Origin: an uncultured beta proteobacterium
Lineage (GTDB): Bacteria > Pseudomonadota > Gammaproteobacteria > Burkholderiales > Burkholderiaceae
NCBI GenBank assembly: GCA_903875135.1
Contig: CAIQUZ010000012.1
Span: 1 to 36,186 of the forward strand
Length of the DNA stretch: 36,186 bases
Direction: 5' to 3'
Shown here one piece after another: positions 1 through 9,984 of the stretch; position 1 is the first letter of the stretch; each line of letters begins with the position of its first letter. Made by a program: the position numbers and the translations under genes. Below the pieces are notes generated by a model. It searched no databases and was not told the DNA's origin. It was given only the letters and a program-made list of their open reading frames with translations.

Positions 1-825
1 AATTTTTTCGATAGCACGCGTAGCCATCTCCTTTTGTAGAGAGTTACCATGACTTAAAAGATAGATGAGGGGGAGGGTAGGTTTTCCCTCCCTTAAATCA
101 TCACCCGCATTTTTACCCATTGCAGCTGAAGTGGCCGCATAATCCAACCAATCATCAATGAGTTGAAAAATCACACCAATATGTTGACCAAACTCTGCGG
201 CAGCTTTGGTTTGAGCTGGATTGGTTTTTGCTAGAACGGCGCCGAGTTCAGCAGAGGCCTCAAACAGTTTCGCTGTCTTATATAAAATCACTTTGAAATA
301 TTTCTCTTCATTGACAAGAGGGTCATTGAGATTGAGCAATTGCAAGACTTCCCCTTCAGAAATAATATTCGTCGCACTGGATAGTATCTCCATGATTTTC
401 AGCTCACCTGGAATCACCATCATTTGAAAGGCTCTTGAATAGAGAAAGTCACCAACCAAAACACTTGCAGCGTTGCCGAAAACGGCATTTGCTGTTTTAC
501 GACCGCGCCGCAAATCCGATTCATCGACCACATCATCATGAAGTAGGGTGGCGGTATGAATAAATTCGAGAACTGCCGCAATTTCATGACGAAATGGAAC
601 GGGTGAGCCATTTCCCAAGGCGTTGGAAATCAAAAATAAAAGTGCCGGACGTACTCTTTTGCCACCGGCCTCAATTAAATATTGAGAGATTTGATTTATT
701 AATGCAACATCCGAAGAAAGTCGTTGTTTTATGACTTGATCCAACTCTTGCATATCCAAACGAATCGGATCAATGATTGTTGTCATATTGACGACTTGCT
801 TGGCTTGAGTATTGGTTAAGTTCAT
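1..825 (-). CDS. ispB: Octaprenyl diphosphate synthase, 3' end cut by window edge
   Basis: Trans-prenyltransferase that extends farnesyl diphosphate with isopentenyl diphosphate to make the ubiquinone side chain. The frame reads openly from the ATG at 825 down to base 1, giving 275 residues; the family is usually about 320-330 residues, so roughly 50 C-terminal residues lie outside. GGKR at 54-57 binds diphosphate. The first aspartate-rich motif DDVVD is at 97-101, followed by RRGR at 106-109, and the second motif DDWLD is at 224-228. These are the magnesium-diphosphate sites of the family. It is transcribed divergently from rplU-rpmA, the usual proteobacterial arrangement. No clear Shine-Dalgarno precedes 825; a second in-frame ATG (residue 14) is possible. 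Long-chain specificity is inferred from context only. Confidence 0.93.
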   Translation of the reverse strand, partial: MNLTNTQAKQVVNMTTIIDPIRLDMQELDQVIKQRLSSDVALINQISQYLIEAGGKRVRPALLFLISNALGNGSPVPFRHEIAAVLEFIHTATLLHDDVVDESDLRRGRKTANAVFGNAASVLVGDFLYSRAFQMMVIPGELKIMEILSSATNIISEGEVLQLLNLNDPLVNEEKYFKVILYKTAKLFEASAELGAVLAKTNPAQTKAAAEFGQHIGVIFQLIDDWLDYAATSAAMGKNAGDDLREGKPTLPLIYLLSHGNSLQKEMATRAIEKI

Positions 826-847
826 TTGTAATAAGTTCTTTAAAAAT

Positions 848-863
848 AATAACTTAAGTTATT
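848..863. other. 16-bp perfect palindrome between ispB and rplU
   Basis: AATAACTTAAGTTATT is a perfect self-complementary 16-mer located 23 bases upstream of the ispB start, in very AT-rich DNA. It could be an operator or chance. No regulator is suggested by the sequence. Confidence 0.35.
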
Positions 864-942
864 TTATAGGTTGTCTTTGATTATTTTAAGTCAATTTTCA
901 ATGCCTTGGAGAGATCCAAAATTTTGTATATCAAACAAGGCT

Positions 943-971
943 TTGACAGCGATAAAATGGCGGGTTATAAT
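943..971 (+). promoter_or_regulatory. Consensus sigma-70 promoter of rplU-rpmA
   Basis: The -35 box TTGACA (943-948) and the -10 box TATAAT (966-971) both match the sigma-70 consensus at six of six positions, with the ideal 17-bp spacer. Transcription would start near 978, leaving a leader of about 54 nt before rplU. Such a strong promoter fits a ribosomal-protein operon. Confidence 0.85.
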
Positions 972-978
972 TTGAGGC

Positions 979-1007
979 TTCCCAATTTATTTTGGGATAT
1001 TTGGGAA
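979..1007 (+). other. rplU leader with two mutually exclusive hairpins
   Basis: TTCCCAA (979-985) can pair with TTGGGAA (1001-1007). Alternatively, CCCAA (981-985) can pair with the nearer TTGGG (992-996). The two pairings exclude each other and both lie between the predicted transcription start and the rplU Shine-Dalgarno. This is what a small autoregulatory leader could look like, but it is unproven and I did not match it to a known leader family. Confidence 0.35.
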
Positions 1008-1031
1008 TTAACCCTTTCGAGAGGATTTAAT

Positions 1032-1343
1032 ATGTACGCGGTCATAAAAACCGGTGGCAAGCAATACAAAGTTGCTTCTGGTGAAAAATTGAAAATAGAA
1101 CAGATACCTGCGGACATTGGTAGCGAAATCACTATCGACCAAGTGCTAGCCATTGGGGCTGGTGACTCATTGAAATTTGGTGAGCCTTTGGTAGTTGGTG
1201 CTTCCGTAACAGCCACTGTTATCGCCCAGGGTCGTCACGACAAAGTGAAGATTTTTAAAATGCGCAGACGTAAGCATTATCAAAAGCGTCAAGGGCATCG
1301 CCAAAATTTCACAGAAATTTTGATTAACAACATTTTGGCTTAA
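1032..1343 (+). CDS. rplU: 50S ribosomal protein L21
   Basis: Large-subunit protein that binds 23S rRNA. The 103-residue product has the same length as E. coli L21 and opens with [14 protein letters not shown], the diagnostic L21 N terminus. The basic [16 protein letters not shown] stretch is the family signature near the C terminus. The reading frame stays open upstream to 906, but that part covers the promoter (943-971), so the ATG at 1032, preceded by GAGAGG, is chosen. It is followed 24 bp later by rpmA, the conserved L21-L27 pair. The short leader contains alternative hairpins that might control it. Confidence 0.98.
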   Translation: MYAVIKTGGKQYKVASGEKLKIEQIPADIGSEITIDQVLAIGAGDSLKFGEPLVVGASVTATVIAQGRHDKVKIFKMRRRKHYQKRQGHRQNFTEILINNILA

Positions 1344-1367
1344 TTAAAGGCATAACAGGGGTATCTT

Positions 1368-1628
1368 ATGGCACAGAAAAAAGGCGGCGGTTCAACAAGA
1401 AACGGCCGTGATTCAGAATCAAAACGATTAGGTGTAAAAGTATATGGTGGTCAAGCCATTAACGCTGGTGGAATCATTATTCGTCAACGTGGCACTCGTG
1501 TTCACGCTGGTAATAATGTTGGTATAGGTAAAGACCATACTTTATATGCTCTAGTAGATGGACACGTTGAGTTCACTATTAAAGGAATTTTAAAGAAATC
1601 TGTTGTTTCAGTTTTACCGCAAGCATAA
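1368..1628 (+). CDS. rpmA: 50S ribosomal protein L27
   Basis: L27 reaches the peptidyl-transferase centre with its N terminus. The product has 86 residues and starts [16 protein letters not shown], the uncleaved proteobacterial form, with no Firmicutes-type N-terminal pro-sequence. [17 protein letters not shown] is the core L27 motif. A Shine-Dalgarno AGGGG lies just upstream. It shares the rplU promoter and ends at a strong intrinsic terminator 30 bp downstream, so rplU-rpmA forms a closed two-gene unit, with obgE following. Confidence 0.98.
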   Translation: MAQKKGGGSTRNGRDSESKRLGVKVYGGQAINAGGIIIRQRGTRVHAGNNVGIGKDHTLYALVDGHVEFTIKGILKKSVVSVLPQA

Positions 1629-1659
1629 TATTGCCTGACTGATTGATACCATTCAGATC

Positions 1660-1689
1660 AAGGCCTCGCCCCTTTGCGAGGCCTTTTTT
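1660..1689 (+). terminator. Rho-independent terminator after rpmA
   Basis: AAGGCCTCGC (1660-1669) pairs perfectly with GCGAGGCCTT (1676-1685) around a 6-nt loop, and a T run spans 1684-1689. This is a textbook intrinsic terminator. The obgE start lies only 12 bp beyond it, so obgE needs read-through or a promoter overlapping this region. Confidence 0.9.
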
Positions 1690-1701
1690 ATTGGAAAATA
1701 A

Positions 1702-3590
<1,889 letters not shown>

Positions 3591-3609
3591 GGCTACCTTC
3601 AATCATATT

Positions 3610-4143
3610 TTAGCGATAGCGACTCTGATCGTTGTCTTTTAAACGAAAAATAATATCGGAGATATTGCTATTGGCTGTCTCCCCAGCACATAACGCTCTT
3701 CTTCCTAAGTAAGCGGGATAGTTGTTATAGCCCAAATTGGCAATAGGTTTCCATTCACTTTCACTCATGGGTTTCCAGACACCATTTTCTAGCGAAGCAT
3801 AAGTGCGCCTTAAAAATATTGAGCATTTAATACCAGCCAATAAGGTTTGCTGTGCGCCTTCAGGGCTTCGTATGACAACGACATACTGGACAATATCTTG
3901 AGTGACTGTAATATTTTTTTGGTCTAAGAAAAATTGTAGAGTTTTACTATCTGCTGAAGGAATAAACAGCAATAAATCTTTTTCTTGAGGAGGGTTTGTG
4001 GGAAACACCACTTTTGCTTCTATCTTTGGCTCGGTCGAATCAAGTTCTGACAAGTCCTGAAAAAGGCGAGATTGAGAAAAGCTATTGTGACTACAAAGCA
4101 AGGCAATGATGAAACTGGCAATACGAAAATAAGAAGTAGGCAT
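3610..4143 (-). CDS. CNP1-like family exported protein
   Basis: This resembles the uncharacterised CNP1-like family found mainly in betaproteobacteria, usually near proB and rppH as here. The 177-residue product opens with a signal peptide (hydrophobic stretch at about 8-18, possible signal-peptidase I cleavage after SFS near residue 23). The cysteine at residue 17 lacks a good lipobox. The mature part carries VVVIRSPEGAQ, an ILLxGIKC-like stretch and late cysteines, consistent with the family. It is probably periplasmic. Only 11 bp separate it from rppH upstream, so the two are probably co-transcribed. No biochemical function is known to me. Confidence 0.75.
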   Translation of the reverse strand: MPTSYFRIASFIIALLCSHNSFSQSRLFQDLSELDSTEPKIEAKVVFPTNPPQEKDLLLFIPSADSKTLQFFLDQKNITVTQDIVQYVVVIRSPEGAQQTLLAGIKCSIFLRRTYASLENGVWKPMSESEWKPIANLGYNNYPAYLGRRALCAGETANSNISDIIFRLKDNDQSRYR

Positions 4144-4154
4144 AAGTTTCTTTA

Positions 4155-4739
4155 TTAATGAGAGTCAACAGATGAAGAGCTGGGTATTGTGTTGATAACA
4201 GGATGGAACTCCTCTAAAGTGGAGTTCCAAGGTAGTGTCAGTAAATGCGTTTTTCTACTTAGGTATCTCGCCAGTTCACATAGCGCTTGTGAGTAGACAT
4301 CTCGTTTGAATTCAATCACTGCGTCAAGTGGTATCCAATAGTGACTCCAACGCCATGCATCGAATTCGGGATGATCCGTGGCCCGCAACGAAATATCGGT
4401 ATCACGCCCAGTCATTCGCAGTAAAAACCAAATTTGCTTCTGGCCTTTATAGCTAATACGCCGAGGTTTTTGATTTGAATTTCTTCGTAAAAACTCCTCG
4501 GGAACGTCATAACGAATCCAATCTTTTGTTCGTCCAATCACCTGGACGTGCTCGGGTAATAACCCTACCTCTTCTTGCAGCTCACGAAACATTGCCTGTT
4601 TGGGGTTCTCACCATGTTGAATCCCACCTTGTGGGAACTGCCACGAATGCTGGCCAATACGCTTGCCCCAGAATACTTCGTTACGCTGATTGAGGAGAAT
4701 TATCCCGACATTAGGCCTGTAACCCTCTTTATCGAGCAT
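4155..4739 (-). CDS. rppH: RNA pyrophosphohydrolase (Nudix)
   Basis: Removes pyrophosphate from the 5' end of triphosphorylated mRNA, starting RNase E-dependent decay. The 194-residue protein opens [15 protein letters not shown], typical of RppH, and has the full Nudix box at 38-60 (G38, E44, R52-E53, E56-E57, G59). SWQFPQGGI precedes it. The region around 120-145 (HPEFDAWRW, then Y and W residues) matches the usual C-terminal part. It is divergent from proS across 55 bp, which must hold both promoters; I could not identify either with confidence. Confidence 0.95.
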   Translation of the reverse strand: MLDKEGYRPNVGIILLNQRNEVFWGKRIGQHSWQFPQGGIQHGENPKQAMFRELQEEVGLLPEHVQVIGRTKDWIRYDVPEEFLRRNSNQKPRRISYKGQKQIWFLLRMTGRDTDISLRATDHPEFDAWRWSHYWIPLDAVIEFKRDVYSQALCELARYLSRKTHLLTLPWNSTLEEFHPVINTIPSSSSVDSH

Positions 4740-4794
4740 GATAACTTTCCGAATCCTTTAAAATCAATGAATTGATTATATCTATAAAGAATTC

Positions 4795-6537
4795 ATGAAA
4801 GCTACCCAAACATTTATTTTGACCTTAAAAGAAGCTCCTGCGGATGCAGAAATCGTCTCTCATCAATTAATGATGAGAGCGGGAATGATCCGAAAAATCG
4901 GTGCCGGCATCTATAACTACATGCCGATCGGCTTACGAGTGATTCGTAAAGTAGAAGAAATTGTTCGTCAAGAAATGAATCGAGCCGGCGCAATAGAAAT
5001 GTTAATGCCTTTTGTGCAACCTGGGGAATTATGGGAAGAGTCTGGGCGTTTACAAAAAATGGGGCCAGAACTATTAAGAATAAAAGATCGTCATGACCGT
5101 GATTTTGTATTACAGCCAACCTCTGAAGAAGTGGTTACGGATGTCGCCAGAAATGAAATAAAAAGCTATAAACAGCTACCCATCAACTTATATCAAATCC
5201 AGAGTAAATTTCGCGATGAAAGAAGACCTCGATTTGGTGTCATGCGAGGTCGAGAGTTTTTGATGAAAGATGCCTATTCGTTTGATAAAGACGAAGAGGG
5301 TATGCGGGCTTCTTATGCCAAGATGTTTGAAGCCTATCACCGTATTTTTGAGCGACTTGGTTTAAATTATCGGGCTGTTGCGGCGGATAACGGCGCTATT
5401 GGAGGAAGTGGCAGTCAGGAGTTTCATGTCATCGCAGATACCGGTGAAGATGCGATTGTGTATTGTAAAGACTCTGAATACGCCGCTAATTTAGAGGCGG
5501 CGCAAGCCTTAAGTGCCATCAAGCAGAGCCAAACGCCACAAGAAAGTATAGAAAAAGTGGCTACACCTGGTATCAGTAAATGTGAGGACGTCGCAAAATT
5601 TCTAAATCAAGCATTAGAAAAAACAGTAAAAACGATTGCCTTCGCGGCGGATAGTTTTGATGAACATGGGCAGATCATTGCTGGTAAAGCAAAAATATTT
5701 GCTGTGTTATTACGAGCCGACCATGAGCTCAACGAAGTAAAGCTGAAAAAAGTACCAGGCCTGGCCGATTTTAGGATGGCCACAGAGTCGGAAATTTTGA
5801 ATGCCTTTGGTGCTGCCCCAGGATCCATTGGTCCGGTAGGTTTAGGTCAAGATGTCACTGTGATAGCTGATTTAACGGTACTAGATATGACTGATTGGAT
5901 TTGCGGCGCAAATGAGACTGGCTTTCATTTTCAGGGTGTGAATTGGGAAAGAGATTTATCCAAGGCGATCGCACGTGATCTACGTAATGTGATTGAGGGC
6001 GACCCCTCACCAGATGGCAAAGGCACACTAGAAATTTGTCGGGGTATTGAAGTTGGTCATGTCTTCATGTTAGGGACAAAGTACTCAGAGTCCATGAAGG
6101 CCAACTTTCTGGATGAGCATGGAAAATCGAAGCCATTAGTGATGGGGTGCTATGGTATCGGAGTTACTCGTCTGTTGGGTGCTGCCATTGAACAGTGTCA
6201 TGATGACAAAGGGATTATTTGGCCAGCTTCGATTGCACCATTCCAAGTGGTAATTTGTCCTGTATCTTATGATCGTTCAGACATCGTCAAAAAGACAGCG
6301 GATACTCTTTATGAGCAAATGATGACGGCAGGCATTGAAGTGGTTATCGATGATCGCGGCGAGCGTCCGGGTGCCATGTTTGCCGATTGGGAATTAATTG
6401 GAGTCCCTTATCGCGTCGTCGTTGGGGAAAGAAGTTTAAAAGAGGGATTTGTTGAGGTGCAGGCAAGAACAGAAGCTGCCGCAACGCAAGTTCCTGTTGA
6501 TCAAGTCCTTCAAACGCTACAGAATTTATTGCAGTAG
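4795..6537 (+). CDS. proS: Prolyl-tRNA synthetase, bacterial type with editing domain
   Basis: Class II synthetase charging tRNA-Pro. The product has 580 residues. Catalytic motifs: PTSEE at 108-112, [10 protein letters not shown] at 146-155 (motif 2), [10 protein letters not shown] at 415-424 and GCYGIGVTR at 451-459 (motif 3). The inserted YbaK-like editing domain, which clears Ala-tRNA-Pro, spans about 225-405 and contains GANETGFHF at 371-379. The anticodon-binding domain runs from about 475 to the end. The start at 4795 begins [15 protein letters not shown], as in the family, with only a weak AAAGAA upstream. It converges on ffh with a 14-bp gap and no clear terminator. Confidence 0.98.
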   Translation: MKATQTFILTLKEAPADAEIVSHQLMMRAGMIRKIGAGIYNYMPIGLRVIRKVEEIVRQEMNRAGAIEMLMPFVQPGELWEESGRLQKMGPELLRIKDRHDRDFVLQPTSEEVVTDVARNEIKSYKQLPINLYQIQSKFRDERRPRFGVMRGREFLMKDAYSFDKDEEGMRASYAKMFEAYHRIFERLGLNYRAVAADNGAIGGSGSQEFHVIADTGEDAIVYCKDSEYAANLEAAQALSAIKQSQTPQESIEKVATPGISKCEDVAKFLNQALEKTVKTIAFAADSFDEHGQIIAGKAKIFAVLLRADHELNEVKLKKVPGLADFRMATESEILNAFGAAPGSIGPVGLGQDVTVIADLTVLDMTDWICGANETGFHFQGVNWERDLSKAIARDLRNVIEGDPSPDGKGTLEICRGIEVGHVFMLGTKYSESMKANFLDEHGKSKPLVMGCYGIGVTRLLGAAIEQCHDDKGIIWPASIAPFQVVICPVSYDRSDIVKKTADTLYEQMMTAGIEVVIDDRGERPGAMFADWELIGVPYRVVVGERSLKEGFVEVQARTEAAATQVPVDQVLQTLQNLLQ

Positions 6538-6551
6538 GCTTTTTGAAGAGA

Positions 6552-7946
6552 TTATTTAAAGGGCCCTTTGCCTAAAGCCTTACCCATGCCTTTAGCAGCC
6601 ATTTGACCCATCATACGAGCCATTTTTCCGCCACTAAGTTGTTTCATCATGGTTTGCATTTGTTCAAATTGACCGAGCATACGATTGACTTCTTGCACTT
6701 GAACGCCTGCACCTTGAGCAATCCTACGTTTACGACTAGCCTTGAGTAAATCTGGCTTAGCACGCTCTTGTGGCGTCATACTATCGATGATGCCTTGCAT
6801 GCGTTTGATGTTTTTTTCAGCGGCATTCATATCTGTTTTTGCTGCTGCCTGAGCCATTTGCGCAGGTAATTTATCCATCAAGTTAGATAACCCACCCATA
6901 TTTCGCATTTGCGTGATTTGACTTCTGAAATCAGAAAGATCAAAACCACCTTTTTTAATCTTTGCGACTAACTTCTCAGCTTCTTGATGATCAACATTCT
7001 TTTGCGCTTCCTCAACGAGCGCCAAAATATCACCCATGCCCAGAATACGGCCAGCCATTCTTTCAGCATCAAAAGGGTCAAGACCATCAATTTTTTCAGA
7101 TACCCCAACAAACTTTAAGGGCACGCCGGTGATATGCCGAACGGATAGTGCAGCTCCACCTCGGGAGTCGCCATCTAGCTTTGTCAGGATGACACCTGTT
7201 AAAGGAAGCGCCGCATGAAACGCTTTCGCTGTATTGACCGCATCTTGACCTAACATAGCATCCACAACAAACAGTGTCTCAATCGGTTTGACGGCGTCGT
7301 GAAGGGCGGCGATTTCTGCCATCATCGCTTCATCAATACCTAGGCGACCGGCGGTATCGACTAAAAGAACATCATAATAATGACGCTTTGCCCAATCGAT
7401 TGCTGCACTGGCAATATCCTTTGGCTTTTGGTCGGCATGACTCTCAAACCAATCGGCTCCGGCTTGGGCGGTGACTGTTTTTAATTGCTCAATCGCGGCA
7501 GGACGATAAACGTCACAAGAAACAGTTAAAACTTTTTTCTTCTGGGTGCGTATTAGCCATTTGGCAAGTTTCGCAACAGTGGTGGTTTTACCTGCCCCTT
7601 GTAAGCCAGCCATTAAAATGACAGCAGGGGGTTGTGTGGCTAAATTCAATTTTCCTGGAGAGCCGGCATTGGGCAGATCACTGCCGTTCATAATGTGGAC
7701 TAATTCTTCTTTGACAATCCCCACTAAAGCTTGTCCTGGTGTTAAGCTAGAAATAACTTCTTCACCTAGGGCTTTTTGTTTGATATTCGCTAATAATTCT
7801 TTAATGACGGGTAGTGATACGTCAGCCTCTAAAAGAGCTAGACGTATTTCACGAAGCATCTCTGAAGTATTTTCTTCTGTAAGGCGAGCTTGTCCACGAA
7901 TGGATTTAACCACGCGACTTAAACGGTCTGTTAGGTTTTCTAGCAT
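6552..7946 (-). CDS. ffh: Signal recognition particle protein Ffh
   Basis: GTPase that binds 4.5S RNA and hydrophobic signal sequences and delivers nascent membrane proteins to FtsY. The 464-residue product has the N domain (1-90), the G domain with P-loop GLQGAGKTT at 114-122, DTAGR at 197-201 and TKLDGDSRGG at 255-264, and the methionine-rich M domain (about 325-450) with MQTMMKQ and MARMMGQM stretches. The C terminus ends GKGMGKALGKGPFK-like, as in proteobacteria. It is divergent from the CcsA/YpjD-like gene across 20 bp, the same ffh-ypjD neighbourhood as in E. coli. Confidence 0.98.
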   Translation of the reverse strand: MLENLTDRLSRVVKSIRGQARLTEENTSEMLREIRLALLEADVSLPVIKELLANIKQKALGEEVISSLTPGQALVGIVKEELVHIMNGSDLPNAGSPGKLNLATQPPAVILMAGLQGAGKTTTVAKLAKWLIRTQKKKVLTVSCDVYRPAAIEQLKTVTAQAGADWFESHADQKPKDIASAAIDWAKRHYYDVLLVDTAGRLGIDEAMMAEIAALHDAVKPIETLFVVDAMLGQDAVNTAKAFHAALPLTGVILTKLDGDSRGGAALSVRHITGVPLKFVGVSEKIDGLDPFDAERMAGRILGMGDILALVEEAQKNVDHQEAEKLVAKIKKGGFDLSDFRSQITQMRNMGGLSNLMDKLPAQMAQAAAKTDMNAAEKNIKRMQGIIDSMTPQERAKPDLLKASRKRRIAQGAGVQVQEVNRMLGQFEQMQTMMKQLSGGKMARMMGQMAAKGMGKALGKGPFK

Positions 7947-7966
7947 GAGGGTATTAAACTAAGCAT

Positions 7967-8860
7967 ATGTTAATAATATATCCAAGCATTGCATACGCAC
8001 TGACACTCTTGACGGTTGTGATTCACAACCGTCAAATGACTTCTGCTGACATCGTCATTAAAGATTCTCAGGAATCTACCATTTCTAGCCAGCGACACAA
8101 ACTTTGGATACATCTTCTGCTATTTATTTTACTCGTCTTCCATGGCTACGCATGTTATCAAGATATTTTTACGCCACAAGGACTCGTGTTTGGATTTGCT
8201 CAAGCCTTATCGATGATGGCTTGGGTCGGTATTGCACTCTACTGGGTTGAGGGTTGGTTTTTTACTCTTTACGGCATGTTGCCGTTAGTTTTAGGTATGG
8301 CCATGATTTTTAGTTTTTTACCCTCTGTTTTTGAGGGTGCCATCATTTCCACAAAGGCAGTTCATTCACCTGGATTTCGCTTACATTTCATTACTGCCAA
8401 TATGGCTTATGGCATTATGTTTTTAGCTGCCCTTCAGGCTATTTTGATGACATGGCAGGATAAAAATTTAAGATCGAATCAATCGAGTGAAGCGGCTTCT
8501 TGGATGCAGATGTTAGTACTTGGTCAGCGCTCTAGCCTTTTAGATCAATTACCACCCTTACTCACCATGGAGCGTGTTCTTTTTAATGTCATTGGGATTG
8601 GCTTTTGCTTATTAACCATTGCGGTATTTTCAGGGGTATTCTTTAGTCAAACGTTATTTGGGCGGCCATTAATCTTTGACCATAAAACCATCTTTTCTTT
8701 TGTTTCATGGTCAATGTTTGGTGGGTTACTATATGCGCATTGGAAAGTTGGTCTTCGAGGTGCGCAGGCATCGAAGTGGGTATTGGGCTCTTTTGGAGTT
8801 CTTCTTTTAGCTTATGTAGGAAGTCGTTTTGTACTTGAAGTTATTTTGCAAAAAATCTAA
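7967..8860 (+). CDS. CcsA/HemX-family inner membrane protein (YpjD-like)
   Basis: Polytopic protein of the cytochrome c assembly family, which handles haem or supports haem-protein maturation; the YpjD branch next to ffh has no settled function. The 297-residue product shows about eight hydrophobic segments, including 1-20, 48-66, 72-92, 95-115, 130-155, 205-230, 240-258 and 270-290. Conserved histidines lie in HSPGFRLHF (about 133-141) and near H263 (LLYAHWKVG). No Shine-Dalgarno is visible before ATG 7967 and the gap to divergent ffh is 20 bp. It is followed 10 bp later by the AmpD fusion gene, probably in one transcript. Confidence 0.85.
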   Translation: MLIIYPSIAYALTLLTVVIHNRQMTSADIVIKDSQESTISSQRHKLWIHLLLFILLVFHGYACYQDIFTPQGLVFGFAQALSMMAWVGIALYWVEGWFFTLYGMLPLVLGMAMIFSFLPSVFEGAIISTKAVHSPGFRLHFITANMAYGIMFLAALQAILMTWQDKNLRSNQSSEAASWMQMLVLGQRSSLLDQLPPLLTMERVLFNVIGIGFCLLTIAVFSGVFFSQTLFGRPLIFDHKTIFSFVSWSMFGGLLYAHWKVGLRGAQASKWVLGSFGVLLLAYVGSRFVLEVILQKI

Positions 8861-8870
8861 CGCTTCTTTC

Positions 8871-9665
8871 ATGCTAAAAATCATCGAATTTTTGTTGTTT
8901 TTTTTCATGGCCTATTGGGTGTTGTTTATTTACCCACATAGAAACGCTGTAAAAACAGCCAAAACGGTAGATGCCACTTCCACTCCAGAGGTGGTTCAAA
9001 TGGCCACATGTCATTTTTGTAAGATTCGATTACCTTTAAATGAGTCTTTTCTCTTTGATCAACGATATTTTTGCGGCATGGAACACTTCAATACCTTTGA
9101 TACAAATGGGTGGTTGGGATGTGCTAAACAGATACGCTCACCCAATCATGATGAACGTCCTGAAGACGTGAATGTCGACACCGTTGTCATCCACCATATT
9201 AGTTTGCCGGAGGGGCGTTTCGGAAGTGGCGCCATTGAGCAATTTTTCACCAATCAATTAGATCCTCAAGAAGACCCCTACTTCGAACAAATAGCTCATC
9301 TTGAAGTATCGGCACACTTTTTGATTAAGCGCAGTGGTGAGTTGATTCAGTTTGTTTCAATACATGACCGAGCGTGGCATGCTGGAGCTTCTCAACTGTT
9401 TGAGCGTGAGAAGGTGAATGATTTTTCTGTAGGGATTGAGATGGAAGGTACAGGGGACATCCCTTATGAAAATACCCAATATCAAACTTTGGCAAAGTTA
9501 GTTCAGATGATTGAAAAAGAACTTCATATCAATTATTTTGTAGGACATAGTGACATTTCTCCCAATCGAAAAACTGATCCTGGAAAAAGTTTCGATTGGA
9601 AATATGTCAGTCAAAACGCTAAAATTCCAGAAAATAAATTACCATTTGGATCCTCCTCTCGATAA
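8871..9665 (+). CDS. ampD: Membrane-anchored PP0621-type zinc ribbon fused to AmpD amidase
   Basis: AmpD cleaves the lactyl-L-Ala bond of cytoplasmic 1,6-anhydro-MurNAc peptides during wall recycling. In the 264-residue product, residues 1-20 form a membrane helix; CHFC (47-50) and C68-x3-H72 form a zinc-ribbon-like motif as in PP0621-family proteins. From about 80 the protein is a full AmpD domain. The predicted zinc ligands are a histidine of VVIHHI (108 or 109), H226 and D236; E190 in GIEMEG and K234 in RKTDPG are catalytic candidates. In related bacteria, as I recall, the two parts are separate adjacent genes. The frame also opens from a TTG at 8829 inside the previous gene; ATG 8871 is preferred because it starts directly at the membrane helix. 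Whether the amidase faces the cytoplasm is inferred. Confidence 0.88.
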   Translation: MLKIIEFLLFFFMAYWVLFIYPHRNAVKTAKTVDATSTPEVVQMATCHFCKIRLPLNESFLFDQRYFCGMEHFNTFDTNGWLGCAKQIRSPNHDERPEDVNVDTVVIHHISLPEGRFGSGAIEQFFTNQLDPQEDPYFEQIAHLEVSAHFLIKRSGELIQFVSIHDRAWHAGASQLFEREKVNDFSVGIEMEGTGDIPYENTQYQTLAKLVQMIEKELHINYFVGHSDISPNRKTDPGKSFDWKYVSQNAKIPENKLPFGSSSR

Positions 9666-9787
9666 AGAAGCAATTTTTTTCATAGTGAGTACCAACATAA
9701 ATAAATGTCGCTTTAATGACATTCATTTAAAAATTTGGTGAGTAACTACTTATTAGGGATTTCCTGATAATAAATAATAAAAAAACA

Positions 9788-9817
9788 TCGACAAAAGATG
9801 GAAATATTACCTATACT
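9788..9817 (+). promoter_or_regulatory. Candidate sigma-70 promoter of nrdAB
   Basis: TCGACA (9788-9793, five of six matches to the -35 consensus) and TATACT (9812-9817, five of six to the -10 consensus) are separated by 18 bp. Predicted start near 9824, giving a leader of about 240 nt and placing the NrdR-like boxes just downstream of the start. Confidence 0.55.
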
Positions 9818-9838
9818 TAGTACCTAGAGATAAATAAA

Positions 9839-9854
9839 ACACAAGATGTAGTGT
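9839..9854 (+). promoter_or_regulatory. NrdR box 1 candidate
   Basis: ACACAAGATGTAGTGT matches the NrdR box pattern acaCwAtATaTwGtgt at all strongly conserved positions. NrdR is the ATP/dATP-sensing repressor of ribonucleotide reductase genes and binds paired boxes about three helical turns apart. A second, weaker box follows at the expected distance. Confidence 0.6.
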
Positions 9855-9868
9855 TTTTCCGTAAAGAC

Positions 9869-9884
9869 GCACTACATGTTCTTT
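9869..9884 (+). promoter_or_regulatory. NrdR box 2 candidate
   Basis: GCACTACATGTTCTTT is a weaker match (11 of 16) to the NrdR box, starting exactly 30 bp after box 1. It fits the usual tandem spacing. Part of the two boxes also forms an 8-bp inverted repeat, ATGTAGTG (9846-9853) with CACTACAT (9870-9877), so a transcript hairpin is an alternative reading. Confidence 0.45.
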
Positions 9885-9928
9885 CGAAAAGCTTGCATTT
9901 TTATTGCTCTAAAAGATATCAAATAAAA

Positions 9929-9984
9929 GCCTGCGAGGCGAATTGCGCGGGTAAAAATATGGAGCACGCGACGATAAAAAGTCG
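9929..9984 (+). other. GC-rich potentially structured element in the nrdA leader
   Basis: A GC-rich island inside AT-rich leader DNA. Possible stems: GCCT/AGGC (9929-9932 with 9936-9939), or the competing CCTGCG (9930-9935) with GCGCGGG region 9946-9951; further on CGAC (9969-9972) with GTCG (9981-9984). The competing pairings suggest a folded RNA leader, but I cannot assign it to a known riboswitch class. Confidence 0.3.

Noticed and set aside
906..1031. Longer N terminus for L21
   Set aside because: The extension covers the consensus promoter and the Shine-Dalgarno, and L21 normally begins MYAVIKTGG.
6558..6569. AAAGGGCCCTTT perfect palindrome
   Set aside because: It encodes the final residues of Ffh and lies between convergent genes without a stem-plus-T-run layout; probably incidental.
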